Source: an uncultured Peptococcaceae bacterium (lineage in GTDB: Bacteria; Bacillota; Peptococcia; Peptococcales; Peptococcaceae). From it: a DNA stretch of 64,000 nucleotides. Positions 8,868-17,587 of the stretch are shown in pieces (the first letter of the stretch is position 1; the number at the start of each line of letters is the position of its first letter). The notes beneath the pieces are model-generated. The model saw nothing but the letters and a program-made list of their open reading frames with translations. It was not told where the DNA came from and searched no databases. The stretch covers positions 27,935 through 91,934 of the forward strand of contig CAJUDO010000009.1 of assembly GCA_910585405.1 (NCBI GenBank), written 5' to 3'. The position numbers and the translations under genes were made by a program.

Positions 8868-8919
8868 GACTATAGGGAAATTTTTTCTATTGATGAAATA
8901 AGAAGGATGGGTTGGACTT

Positions 8920-10155
8920 ATGAGTGAAAAAAAGAAAAAGTTCTTTTCTAAGAAAAAAATCATCGTCGGCGCAGTGATTGTGGTGTTGGCAGTGGGAGGC
9001 TTTCAATTGCTGCGGGGCGGTGGAGAAAGCGGCATGCCGGTGAATGTCGCTGCGGTGGCAAAGCAGGATTTGCGGGATTCTATCATCCTGAAAGCGCCGT
9101 TGGAGGGTACGGAGACAGTGGAGATTGTGAGCAATCTTCATTATGAAGTGACCGCCATCAATGTCAAAGAGGGCGATAGAGTTATCAAGGGGCAGATTTT
9201 GGCAGTGCTGGATAGCGAGGCTATGGCGGATGAAATCGGCTCTGCACAGGATGCGCTGGCATTGGCACAGGCTCAATATGAGGATAGCATGCGCAGCAAG
9301 CAGCTAGCGTATGAACAAGCAGTGCAGAATTTGCAAAATGCGCAAAAGGATGCGGAGCGCAATGCTGCGCTGTTTGAGGTGGGCGGTATTTCCGCAGAGG
9401 AAAATGAAAAATCCCAGTCGGCTCTGTTGGAGGCGGAAGCAGCCATTAAGGGCTATCGTGTGCAAAACGGCAAGGTATTGGGTGATGCCTACGAGCTGGA
9501 AAATGTGGAGGCTGCCAGAAATACTCTGGCGCGAAAGCAGGAGAGTTTGTCCGACGGAAAAATAATCAGTCCCATTGACGGCACGGTCACACGGGTCAAC
9601 ATTAATGTGGGTCGTTTTGCCGATGAGACAGATGACAAAAAGCCAATGTTTGTGGTAGAAAATTTACAGCAGCTGCAAATGCAGGTCAGTGTCAGCGAAT
9701 ATGATATTGCCGATATTGTGCCGGGACAGGAAGTAGAGATTTCTGCAGATATTTTGAAAGGCGAGAAAGTCAGCGGCGTGGTGGAGCGTATTTCTCCTAC
9801 CGGTGAGTTGAAAGAGGGTAGCGCCGCAGAGCGGGTCATTCCTACGGTAATTCGATTGACAGAAAATAATGAAAATCTCATTGCCGGTGTGAATGCAAAA
9901 GCGGAAATTATCATCGACGAGGTAGAGGGTGCGCTGGCAGTGCCCATTGAGGCTGTGCAGGATAATGGCGACGGTACTGGTACCGTGCGCCGCGTGAAAG
10001 AGGACAATACCATAGAAACGGTGGCAGTGAAGTTGGGTTTGGAAACGGACTTGCTGATTCAGATTATCGGCGATGATATCCAGGAAGGCGATCAACTGGT
10101 ACTGAATGGGGAAGACCTGGCTGACGGCACGCTGGTTAGTGTAAGTGTGATATAA
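8920..10155 (+). CDS. Periplasmic adaptor subunit of a MacAB-type efflux system (HlyD family)
   Basis: The 411-residue protein has a basic N-terminus, a membrane anchor near residues 14-30, and the adaptor fold: a split lipoyl/biotinyl-like domain (EGDRVIKGQILAVLDSE and GKIISPIDGTVTRV) flanking a coiled-coil hairpin at about 105-200 rich in Ala/Gln/Glu, then beta-barrel and membrane-proximal domains. It would link the inner-membrane ABC subunits to an outer-membrane channel in a diderm cell. The next two genes supply the ATPase and permease. Composition shifts to higher GC from this gene onward. Confidence 0.85.
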   Translation: MSEKKKKFFSKKKIIVGAVIVVLAVGGFQLLRGGGESGMPVNVAAVAKQDLRDSIILKAPLEGTETVEIVSNLHYEVTAINVKEGDRVIKGQILAVLDSEAMADEIGSAQDALALAQAQYEDSMRSKQLAYEQAVQNLQNAQKDAERNAALFEVGGISAEENEKSQSALLEAEAAIKGYRVQNGKVLGDAYELENVEAARNTLARKQESLSDGKIISPIDGTVTRVNINVGRFADETDDKKPMFVVENLQQLQMQVSVSEYDIADIVPGQEVEISADILKGEKVSGVVERISPTGELKEGSAAERVIPTVIRLTENNENLIAGVNAKAEIIIDEVEGALAVPIEAVQDNGDGTGTVRRVKEDNTIETVAVKLGLETDLLIQIIGDDIQEGDQLVLNGEDLADGTLVSVSVI

Positions 10156-10173
10156 GCGGATAGGAGAATGACT

Positions 10174-10869
10174 ATGGAAGAATTGATCCGCATTACGGAT
10201 TTGAATAAAATCTATGATTCTGGCGCAGTGCAGGTGCATGCGCTGAAAAATATCAATCTGACCATTGAGCGAGGAGAATTTGTAGCCATTATGGGCCATT
10301 CCGGTTCGGGAAAATCAACGCTGATGAATATTCTGGGATGTTTGGACAGACCAAGCAGCGGCACTTATCTGCTGGACGGCATCGACATTTCTCAGCAAAG
10401 CAATGATGCGCTGTCCGATGTGCGCAATCAAAAGATTGGCTTTGTGTTTCAGGCATTTAATTTGATTCCCCGCACCTCCACCTTAAAAAACGTCGAGTTG
10501 CCCATGATTTATGGCCGCGTGCCGGGAAAGGCTCGCGTGGAGCGGGCGAAAATGCTGTTGGAAAAAGTGGGCTTGGGTCAGCGGTTGGAGCACATGCCCA
10601 ATGAACTCTCCGGCGGTCAGAAGCAGCGTGTGGCCATCGCCCGGGCACTGGCCAATGAGTCGCCCATTCTTTTGGCCGATGAACCCACAGGCAATCTGGA
10701 TTCGACGTCCACCATTGAGATTATGGAGCTGTTCACCCAGCTGAATCGTGAAGGGGTCACAGTGATTATCGTCACTCACGAGGATGATGTGGCGGCCTTT
10801 ACCGATCGGGTGCTGTGGTTTGAAGATGGGCAGTTGGTTGATGACAGAAAGGTGGAGAAACAATCATGA
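10174..10869 (+). CDS. ABC transporter ATP-binding protein (MacB/LolD type)
   Basis: The ~231-residue ATPase has Walker A (GHSGSGKST, about residues 41-49), a Q-loop (FVFQAFNLIPR), the signature LSGGQKQR and Walker B with D-loop (LLADEPTGNLDS). This is the LolD/MacB type that works with FtsX-fold permeases. AGGAGA (10162-10167) abuts an ATG at 10168, so the in-frame ATG at 10174 is the better start. It overlaps the permease gene by 4 nt (ATGA), which implies coupled translation. Confidence 0.9.
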   Translation: MEELIRITDLNKIYDSGAVQVHALKNINLTIERGEFVAIMGHSGSGKSTLMNILGCLDRPSSGTYLLDGIDISQQSNDALSDVRNQKIGFVFQAFNLIPRTSTLKNVELPMIYGRVPGKARVERAKMLLEKVGLGQRLEHMPNELSGGQKQRVAIARALANESPILLADEPTGNLDSTSTIEIMELFTQLNREGVTVIIVTHEDDVAAFTDRVLWFEDGQLVDDRKVEKQS

Positions 10870-12077
10870 TGCTTTTTCTGGAAAATATCAAGCTGGCTCT
10901 GTCGGCCATCCGCAGCAATAAAATGCGCTCTATTCTGACCATGCTGGGCATTATCATCGGCATTGGTTCAGTGATTGCCATTGTGTCCATCGGTGACACC
11001 ATGCGCTCCGTCATCGCGAAAGAGTATGAAAATGTGGGGATTAACCGTGTGATTTTTTATACTATGGCCGCAGATGGTGTGTATACCAATGACGACATGT
11101 TTACCCAGGATGATATCGATCAGGTAAAGGATGCCTTTGGCGATCGGGTGCCTTATATTGATACCTATTGTCAGGACCGGAAAACCCTGTCCAATGGCAA
11201 ACGGCAGCAGGAACAGGTGTATGTCTATGCCGTTGACGCCGGCTATGATCAGGTGCAGCCCATGGAGCTGCTCTGCGGCCGTATGATAGACCAGGGCGAC
11301 GTGGAGGCCAAGCGGCATAGTCTGGTAATTGAGAAAAAAATTGCAGAAAACTATTTCGGTACTGTCAACGCTTTGGGGCGTACCATGGAGATTATTGACA
11401 ACGACGGCAGAGAAGAGTTTACTGTCGTGGGCGTTTATAAAGAGGCGGACAGTGTGCTGACTGCTATGAGCGGCGGCGGAATGCCCACCGTCTATGTGCC
11501 CAACAGTATCTATTTCACGCCGGACAGTTATGGCTGGGAATTGAATTGCTATGTGGATGAAACAGCGGATATTAACTTGCTGCGAACACAGATGACCAAC
11601 TATGTGGCGCGCATGACCAATCGCACCACTGATGAGGTGATCTGTGTGACGGCTCGTGAAGAGATGAGCTCCATTGACAGTGTCATGGGTATATTATCCG
11701 CAGCAGTGGGTGCTATTGCAGCCATCTCGCTTCTGGTTGGTGGAATTGGCATCATGAATATTATGCTGGTTTCGGTGACAGAGCGCACCAGAGAAATCGG
11801 CATTCGCAAGGCGTTGGGCGCGCGCACCAATCATATTCTCACACAGTTTTTGATAGAATCTGCGATTATTTCCGCAGTGGGCGGTCTGATAGGCACCTTA
11901 CTGGGTATCGGGATTGTGGCTTTGGGTGGTCTGCTCATTGGCGTAGCGGTGGTAGTAAATCCTATGATTATTGTTATTGCAGTAGGATTTTCCGCTATGG
12001 TGGGCATTTTCTTCGGCATTTATCCCGCCCGCAAGGCTGCCGCCGCCGACCCCATAGAGGCACTGCGCTACGAATAA
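10866..12077 (+). CDS. ABC transporter permease with MacB periplasmic core and FtsX domain
   Basis: The 403-residue protein has one N-terminal membrane helix (about 20-45, with NKMRSILTMLGIIIG), a large extracytoplasmic MacB_PCD-type domain (about 50-270) and three C-terminal helices of the FtsX domain with the TREIGIRKALGA coupling motif. Together with the two preceding genes it forms a tripartite pump of the MacAB class, whose members export macrolides, peptides or lipoproteins. The ATPase is a separate polypeptide here, as is common outside Proteobacteria. The substrate is not evident. Confidence 0.88.
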   Translation: MMLFLENIKLALSAIRSNKMRSILTMLGIIIGIGSVIAIVSIGDTMRSVIAKEYENVGINRVIFYTMAADGVYTNDDMFTQDDIDQVKDAFGDRVPYIDTYCQDRKTLSNGKRQQEQVYVYAVDAGYDQVQPMELLCGRMIDQGDVEAKRHSLVIEKKIAENYFGTVNALGRTMEIIDNDGREEFTVVGVYKEADSVLTAMSGGGMPTVYVPNSIYFTPDSYGWELNCYVDETADINLLRTQMTNYVARMTNRTTDEVICVTAREEMSSIDSVMGILSAAVGAIAAISLLVGGIGIMNIMLVSVTERTREIGIRKALGARTNHILTQFLIESAIISAVGGLIGTLLGIGIVALGGLLIGVAVVVNPMIIVIAVGFSAMVGIFFGIYPARKAAAADPIEALRYE

Positions 12078-12254
12078 GAAGCTGCTGTTCCGAATGCAGA
12101 TTTCTTAGCAGACACAGACTTGCAGCTGTCTTTCATGAGCGCAATACACATTGTTGTTGGAGAGTCCATCACAAGGCTCTTTCTCATATTTTTAATAACC
12201 CTACTTATGTAACGCTTCTATTAGCAGTGAATCCCTCAAATTTCCGTTAATAGA

Positions 12255-12307
12255 ACATAGCAAAAGAGCGGCCCCATCTGAAAAGCTGGACCGCTCTTTT
12301 GCTATGT
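12255..12307. terminator. Bidirectional terminator between macB-like and MFS genes
   Basis: A perfect 17-bp stem (12255-12271 / 12291-12307) contains an A-run in one arm and a T-run in the other, so it can end transcription from both convergent genes. Confidence 0.8.
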
Positions 12308-12320
12308 CTCGAATTGCAGC

Positions 12321-13493
12321 TCAATTCTTTTTTCCACTGGGGAGAGAGGTGGAAAAAAGGCAAAACAGGATTGCCAGCAATATAGCGAAATAATAGGGCA
12401 GATGGGGGATCGCCATATTGCCGAAGCTCAGTTTTACCAGGGACATCCAGACTGGGGACAAAAACTGCGCCAGATACAGTGCGGCGGAAATTAGCGGCAT
12501 GACTGTTGTGGCGGCCGCTTTGCCTGCGCGCATAGATGCCTCTGAAATAATAAAAGGAATTCCGATTCCATTGGCAAAGCCAATACAAGCCGAGCCTAAC
12601 AGGGTACCGCTCCAGCCGCCCAGGAGCGCAAGTAAGAGGTAACCTGTCAAAAATAATCCCGGCGCCAAAAATTTCATTTTACTGCCGCACAGCAATTTGA
12701 CGCGTACAAACAATAAGCCGCCGAAAAAAGCCACAAAGTCCATTCCCGCCATGATGACGGCAATATATTGATGGGGAATGTGACCGTCGGAAAGTGTTTC
12801 CATAGCGAAGTTGGCGGGATAGATGAAAAAGGTAGTCATTAGCAGAAACATGGCGATGATGTAAGTGGCGTTTTCTGCGAAAATATTATCGATTTTTTTC
12901 TGGGACGCTTGGGAAGTTTCGTTGGTGATTTTATCATTAGGCAGATAAATCAGGCATAAAAGGATGCTGATCAAGCCCATCAGGTATACCAAGAAGCTGG
13001 CACGCCAGCTGATATTGGCTAACAGGCCGGACAATAAGGTGGCGACCACACCGCCCATCTGATTCATGGCGGAGGAATAACCCATCAGCTGTTCCTGCTC
13101 GCCCGGCGCAAAATAAAAGGCCAGGAGACCGGTAGATAACGGCATGATAATACCTACGCCGATGCCCACCAAGGCGCGCATCATCAGCACTAAGCTGATA
13201 TGGTTGAAGGTGCCGGCAATACAACCTCCCAATGCATACAGCACCAAGCCACACAGTACTAAAGTCCTGGCGCCAAAAATTCGGCAGAGCCGCGGAAAGA
13301 AAAAGTTGGTGATCACGATAAAGATGGCTGGTACACTGATGATCATCTGCACAAAAAGGGGATTGCAGTCAGCAAAATAGGCTTGAATCGTGCCCAATGC
13401 CGGTGCCACTGCAGCGCCGGCCATAACGGTCAGCAGCGACAGAGACAAAATGCTTACAATAAGCTGTTTGTTGTTTGTTTGATGTTTTGTCAT
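12321..13493 (-). CDS. Major facilitator superfamily transporter (drug-efflux-like)
   Basis: The protein has ~390 residues and 12 membrane segments, with MFS motif A in the form RLCRIFGAR and the GVGVGIIMPLSTGL stretch typical of multidrug antiporters of the 12-TM family. The start was set at the ATG complementary to 13491-13493, preceded by AGAGG at good spacing; the open frame extends 28 codons further upstream through a leader hairpin but without a ribosome site. It converges on the macAB-like operon. Substrate unknown. Confidence 0.8.
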   Translation of the reverse strand: MTKHQTNNKQLIVSILSLSLLTVMAGAAVAPALGTIQAYFADCNPLFVQMIISVPAIFIVITNFFFPRLCRIFGARTLVLCGLVLYALGGCIAGTFNHISLVLMMRALVGIGVGIIMPLSTGLLAFYFAPGEQEQLMGYSSAMNQMGGVVATLLSGLLANISWRASFLVYLMGLISILLCLIYLPNDKITNETSQASQKKIDNIFAENATYIIAMFLLMTTFFIYPANFAMETLSDGHIPHQYIAVIMAGMDFVAFFGGLLFVRVKLLCGSKMKFLAPGLFLTGYLLLALLGGWSGTLLGSACIGFANGIGIPFIISEASMRAGKAAATTVMPLISAALYLAQFLSPVWMSLVKLSFGNMAIPHLPYYFAILLAILFCLFSTSLPSGKKN

Positions 13494-13540
13494 AAAAAGC
13501 GCCTCTTCTCTGTTAAATTTTCTAAAAATCAATGACAAAT

Positions 13541-13582
13541 AAAAAATGCGCAAGTCCTTCTGTTTGGACTTACGCATTTTTT
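13541..13582 (-). terminator. Terminator-like hairpin in the leader of the MFS gene (possible attenuator)
   Basis: The arms 13541-13557 and 13566-13582 pair over ~16 bp with one mismatch and an 8-nt loop, followed on the minus strand by a T-run. It lies ~50 nt before the start codon and downstream of the likely promoter, so it could stop most transcripts before the gene. Confidence 0.6.
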
Positions 13583-13598
13583 GCTACTCAACTTTCAT

Positions 13599-13628
13599 AT
13601 TTTAGCACATAGAGGTGAAAAAATTCAA
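13599..13628 (-). promoter_or_regulatory. Candidate promoter of the MFS gene
   Basis: On the minus strand TTGAAT (13623-13628) and TAAAAT (13599-13604) are 18 bp apart. The start site would fall just before the leader hairpin. Confidence 0.5.
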
Positions 13629-13726
13629 ATACTTTTTCAGAAATTTTTTTAAATTTATGCATACGGATTAATAGTGCAGACTGTCATTACAGCAGTCGAT
13701 TGGCATGAGCACAAGATAAAAAATAC

Positions 13727-13755
13727 TTGACAAGTGACAAAGAGACAGATATACT
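13727..13755 (+). promoter_or_regulatory. Promoter of the riboflavin operon
   Basis: A perfect TTGACA (13727-13732) and TATACT (13750-13755) are separated by exactly 17 bp, ~25 nt before the FMN riboswitch. Confidence 0.85.
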
Positions 13756-13777
13756 TAAATTCATAAATTGAATAAAA

Positions 13778-13885
13778 ACTTCAGGGCAGGGTGTGATTCC
13801 CTACCGGTGGTATAGCCCACGAGCCGCAAGGTTGATTCGGTGAAACTCCGAAGCCGACAGTGATAGTCTGGATGGAAGAAGGTTG
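13778..13885 (+). promoter_or_regulatory. FMN riboswitch (RFN element)
   Basis: The conserved RFN blocks occur in order: GGGCAGGGTG, CCCTACCGG, AGCCCACGAGC, a GATTCGGTGAAACTCCG stem-loop, GCCGACAGT and GGATGGAAGAAGG. It lies between a strong promoter and the rib genes, followed by terminator hairpins. Known elements of this class bind FMN and stop rib transcription. Confidence 0.97.
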
Positions 13886-13928
13886 TGTTGCGTTGTTTCT
13901 AGTACGACGCTTTGTATGTAGGATATTT

Positions 13929-13968
13929 GCTCTGGATTGTTTTTACATTCCAGAGCTTTATTTTTTTA
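13929..13968 (+). terminator. Riboswitch expression platform: first terminator
   Basis: GCTCTGGA (13929-13936) pairs with TCCAGAGC (13949-13956) and is followed by a T-rich run. It lies ~45 nt after the aptamer and is presumably formed when FMN is bound. Confidence 0.85.
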
Positions 13969-13999
13969 CATGAGTATATGCTTAAGTGCATTCTTATTT

Positions 14000-14033
14000 G
14001 CCCTGAACGGTTTTGTTCAGGGCATTTCTTTTT
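14000..14033 (+). terminator. Second hairpin before ribD
   Basis: A perfect 9-bp stem (14000-14008 / 14015-14023) is followed by a T-rich stretch and directly by the GGAGG ribosome site (14034-14038). It can act as a second terminator or affect ribosome access. Confidence 0.65.
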
Positions 14034-14045
14034 GGAGGCGATTGG

Positions 14046-15152
14046 ATGAAGGATATGGAATATATGCAGCTGGCTTTAGCGTTGGCCCGCAAAGGCTGCG
14101 GCTGGGTTGCGCCAAATCCTATGGTGGGCGCTGTGATTGTAAAAAATGGGGAGATCATTGGTCAGGGGTGGCATGAAAAATGTGGTCAGCCCCATGCAGA
14201 GCGCAATGCGCTGGCCTCCTGCACAAAATCGCCACAGGGAGCGACGATGTATGTCACACTGGAGCCTTGTTGTCATACGGGAAGGCAGCCGCCCTGCACC
14301 GATGCCATTTTGGAGGCTGGCATCAGACGTGTGGTTATCGGGTCCGGTGATCCTAATCCTCTTGCTGCTGGAAAAGGCATTCAGATTTTACGGGCCCATG
14401 GGATAGAGGTGATGGAGAATGTTTTGCGGGAAGAATGCCAGCGATTGAATGAAGTTTTTTTCCATTATATCCGCACAAAACGCCCTTTTGTAGTGATGAA
14501 ATACGCTATGACGCTAGATGGAAAAATTGCGGCTTATACAGGCGCTTCCAAATGGATTACCGGGGAAAGCGCACGAAATCATGTGCAGGAACAGCGGCAT
14601 CGGTATTCAGCCATTATGGTGGGAGTGGGAACGGTATTGGCGGATGATCCGTTACTCACATGCCGCATAAATGGAGGCAAAAATCCTATTCGTATAATTT
14701 GTGATACCAATCTGCGCACACCACTGACAGCCCAGGTGGTGGCAACTGCAAAGCAGATTCCGACTATTTTGGCCACCTGCTGTGCGGATGAAGAAAAGCA
14801 GCGTCCTTATAAGGAAGCCGGATGCCGCATGCTCTGCGTACAGAAGAAAAACGGTCATGTAGATTTGGAGCAACTTATGGAGCGATTGGGGCAGGAACAG
14901 ATTGATAGCATTTTGCTGGAGGGCGGCGGTACGCTGAACTGGGCAGCTCTTGAGAGCGGTATTGTGCAAAAAATACAGGCGTATATTGCGCCTAAACTGT
15001 TTGGCGGTCAGACTGCCAAGACTCCAATAGAGGGTGTTGGAGTGTCCTCTCCTGCAGCTGCCGTTCTTTTAAAAAACAGCACCATCACTTGCCTGGGTGA
15101 AGATTTTTTGATAGAAAGCGAGGTGTCCAATGATGTTTACCGGAATTGTTGA
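14046..15152 (+). CDS. ribD: Bifunctional diaminohydroxyphosphoribosylaminopyrimidine deaminase / 5-amino-6-(5-phosphoribosylamino)uracil reductase
   Basis: The 368-residue protein performs the second and third steps of riboflavin synthesis. The deaminase domain (about 1-145) carries the zinc site PHAERNA and PCCHTGRQPPC; the reductase domain follows with MKYAMTLDGKIA, TGESARNHVQ, MVGVGTVLADDPLLTCR and LLEGGGTLN. GGAGG sits 7 nt before the ATG at 14046. The gene is first in the operon below the FMN riboswitch and overlaps ribE by 20 nt. Confidence 0.96.
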   Translation: MKDMEYMQLALALARKGCGWVAPNPMVGAVIVKNGEIIGQGWHEKCGQPHAERNALASCTKSPQGATMYVTLEPCCHTGRQPPCTDAILEAGIRRVVIGSGDPNPLAAGKGIQILRAHGIEVMENVLREECQRLNEVFFHYIRTKRPFVVMKYAMTLDGKIAAYTGASKWITGESARNHVQEQRHRYSAIMVGVGTVLADDPLLTCRINGGKNPIRIICDTNLRTPLTAQVVATAKQIPTILATCCADEEKQRPYKEAGCRMLCVQKKNGHVDLEQLMERLGQEQIDSILLEGGGTLNWAALESGIVQKIQAYIAPKLFGGQTAKTPIEGVGVSSPAAAVLLKNSTITCLGEDFLIESEVSNDVYRNC

Positions 15153-15780
15153 GGAGATTGGCACGGTAGCGCAGGTGAGACGCGGACGGGATTCTGCTGT
15201 GCTGACAATTCATGCGAAAACGGTTTTAGAAAATACAAAGATAGGTGATAGTATTGCGGTAAATGGGATTTGCTTAACTGTGACAGCGCTTTTTTCCAAC
15301 GGCTTTTCAGCAGATGTCATGCATGAAACGCTGAATCGTTCCTCTCTGGCAAGCCTCAAATATGGAAGCTCCGTGAATTTAGAGCGGGCGATGGCGGCAA
15401 ATGGACGATTTGGAGGACACATTGTTATGGGTCATGTAGACGGCCTTGGGAAGATTCTTCGCAAATGGTGTGACGATACAGCCATCTGGTATACCATACA
15501 AGCCAAGCCGCAGATTATGCGATATATCATAGAAAAGGGCTCTATCGCGGTGGACGGGATTAGTTTAACTGTTGCGGCAATTACGGAGGAGAATTTTTCT
15601 GTTTCTGTGATTCCCCACACTGTGAAAGAAACAGTCTTAAAAGAACGGCGTGAGGGCGATTTTGTGAATCTGGAAACAGACGTGATTGGAAAGTATGTAG
15701 AAAAATTGCTCTGCCCTGTTGAAGCATCGCAGGAAAAGAGCACGATTACAAAAGAATTTCTGACACAACATGGATTTTAA
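15133..15780 (+). CDS. ribE: Riboflavin synthase alpha chain
   Basis: The 215-residue enzyme dismutates two 6,7-dimethyl-8-ribityllumazines to riboflavin. Two lumazine-binding repeats are visible: the first begins with the canonical MFTGIVEEIG, and the second starts near residue 97 after GGHIVMGHVDG, which marks the family. The start was set at 15133, the second of two adjacent ATGs, because it gives the family's invariant N-terminus. It overlaps the end of ribD, indicating coupled translation. Confidence 0.95.
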   Translation: MFTGIVEEIGTVAQVRRGRDSAVLTIHAKTVLENTKIGDSIAVNGICLTVTALFSNGFSADVMHETLNRSSLASLKYGSSVNLERAMAANGRFGGHIVMGHVDGLGKILRKWCDDTAIWYTIQAKPQIMRYIIEKGSIAVDGISLTVAAITEENFSVSVIPHTVKETVLKERREGDFVNLETDVIGKYVEKLLCPVEASQEKSTITKEFLTQHGF

Positions 15781-15792
15781 GGAGGAAGCGTA

Positions 15793-16992
15793 ATGGCAAA
15801 GTTTGACACAATAGAAGAAGCCCTGGCTGATTTGCGCAATGGCAAAATTATTTTGGTAACAGACGATCCGGAACGTGAAAACGAGGGAGATTTTATCTGC
15901 GCGGCAGAATATGCAACCACCGAAAATATCAATTTTATGGCGACCTATGGCAAAGGGCTGATTTGTATGCCCATGTCGGAGGACTATGTGCAAAAATTGA
16001 AAATTCCGCAGATGGTGCAGCAAAATACCGATAACCATGAAACTGCCTTTACCGTATCCATCGACCATGTAGCTACCACTACTGGAATTTCTGCTGCTGA
16101 GCGTTCCATAACGGCTTTGGGCTGTGTAGCGGAGGATGCCAAGCCGGAGGATTTTCGCAGACCGGGACACATGTTTCCCCTTTTGGCCAAACCTAACGGT
16201 GTGTTGGAGCGCAGCGGCCACACCGAAGCGACCGTTGACTTGTGCCGGCTGGCCGGTTTGAAAGCGTGCGGTCTGTGCTGCGAGATTATGCAGGAGGACG
16301 GTACCATGATGCGTACTCCTGAATTGATGGAGCTGGCTAAAAAATGGAATATAAAATTTATCACCATTCGGGATTTACAGAACTACCGCAAATGCCATGA
16401 AAAGCTGGTTGAGCGAATGGCAGCTGTAAAAATGCCGACAAAATATGGTGACTTTACGGCCTATGGTTTTGTAAACAAGCTGAATGGAGAACACCATGTA
16501 GCACTGGTGAAAGGAGAGATTGGCCAGGGCGAAAATGTGCTGTGCCGTGTGCATTCCGAATGCCTGACGGGAGATACCTTCGGCTCTTTGCGCTGTGATT
16601 GCGGTGAACAGTTAGCTGCGGCGCTGACACAGATAGAAGAAGAGGGACGGGGCGTTTTACTCTATATGCGTCAAGAAGGACGGGGAATCGGACTTATAAA
16701 TAAGCTGCGTGCCTATGAATTGCAGGAACAGGGCATGGACACCCTGGAGGCCAATCTTGCATTGGGATTTGCCGGAGATGAGAGGGAGTATTATATTGGA
16801 GCCCAGATTTTAAGAGACTTAGGCGTGAAAAGTATGCGTCTCTTGACGAACAATCCAGATAAGGTTTATCAGCTTGCGGAGTTTGGAATTGCGATTACGG
16901 AGCGCGTACCGCTTCAAATGGATGCGACCTCCCACGACCTGTTTTATCTGCAAACAAAGCAGAAACGCATGGGGCATCTATTGAAATATTAA
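15793..16992 (+). CDS. ribBA: Bifunctional 3,4-dihydroxy-2-butanone-4-phosphate synthase / GTP cyclohydrolase II
   Basis: The 399-residue protein supplies both precursors of riboflavin. The N-terminal half has the DHBP synthase motifs DDPERENEGDFICAAE, RPGHMFPL and HTEATVDL. The C-terminal half has the GTP cyclohydrolase II zinc ligands in CLTGDTFGSLRCDCG and the active-site RQEGRGIGL. Full length for a RibBA fusion. An AAGGAGG site precedes the ATG. Confidence 0.97.
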   Translation: MAKFDTIEEALADLRNGKIILVTDDPERENEGDFICAAEYATTENINFMATYGKGLICMPMSEDYVQKLKIPQMVQQNTDNHETAFTVSIDHVATTTGISAAERSITALGCVAEDAKPEDFRRPGHMFPLLAKPNGVLERSGHTEATVDLCRLAGLKACGLCCEIMQEDGTMMRTPELMELAKKWNIKFITIRDLQNYRKCHEKLVERMAAVKMPTKYGDFTAYGFVNKLNGEHHVALVKGEIGQGENVLCRVHSECLTGDTFGSLRCDCGEQLAAALTQIEEEGRGVLLYMRQEGRGIGLINKLRAYELQEQGMDTLEANLALGFAGDEREYYIGAQILRDLGVKSMRLLTNNPDKVYQLAEFGIAITERVPLQMDATSHDLFYLQTKQKRMGHLLKY

Positions 16993-17012
16993 ACATAAGA
17001 GGGGAAATTATT

Positions 17013-17480
17013 ATGAACACATTTGAGGGAAAGTTAGTATCAAAAGGAGTCAAAATTGGAATTGTAGCGGCGCGTTTCAATGAGTTTATCACATCAAAGC
17101 TGTTAAGCGGTGCGATGGACGGATTGCTGCGGCACGATGTGGCGGAAGAGGATATTGCTGTCGCCTGGGTCCCAGGCGCGTTTGAAATCCCGTTGATTGT
17201 TTCCAAAATGGCGAAAAGTGGGAAATATGATGCAGTCATCTGCTTGGGGGCAGTGATTCGGGGCGCTACCAGTCACTACGATTATGTCTGCAATGAGGTG
17301 TCCAAGGGCATTGCCGCTGTTTCACTGGAGAGCGGCGTGCCTGTGATGTTTGGAATTTTGACCACGGAAAATATTGAACAGGCCATTGAACGGGCCGGCA
17401 CAAAAGGCGGCAACAAAGGCTATGACTGCGCCGTGGGTGCAATTGAGATGGTAAATCTAATTCGCGAAATAGAAAAATAA
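17013..17480 (+). CDS. ribH: 6,7-dimethyl-8-ribityllumazine synthase
   Basis: The 155-residue enzyme condenses the RibBA and RibD products. Family landmarks are AARFNEFIT, the WVPGAFEIP loop, LGAVIRGATSHYDYVC with its catalytic histidine, and GVPVMFGILTTENIEQA. It is the last gene of the rib operon and is followed by a terminator. Usual length; 60-mer capsid assembly is known for this family. Confidence 0.97.
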   Translation: MNTFEGKLVSKGVKIGIVAARFNEFITSKLLSGAMDGLLRHDVAEEDIAVAWVPGAFEIPLIVSKMAKSGKYDAVICLGAVIRGATSHYDYVCNEVSKGIAAVSLESGVPVMFGILTTENIEQAIERAGTKGGNKGYDCAVGAIEMVNLIREIEK

Positions 17481-17502
17481 ATTGAAAGACTGAAAATTCT
17501 AT

Positions 17503-17550
17503 ATACTAAAAGGGCAGAGTCAACGGAAACTGGCTCTGCTCTTTTAGTAT
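17503..17550. terminator. Bidirectional terminator between ribH and sir2
   Basis: The arms ~17503-17520 and ~17532-17550 form a long stem with one G-U pair and one small mismatch. It contains an A-run and a T-run, serving the convergent ribH and sir2 genes. Confidence 0.8.
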
Positions 17551-17587
17551 GGTACATTTTTGGCAAGGCCGAAGATTTGCCAAACTA

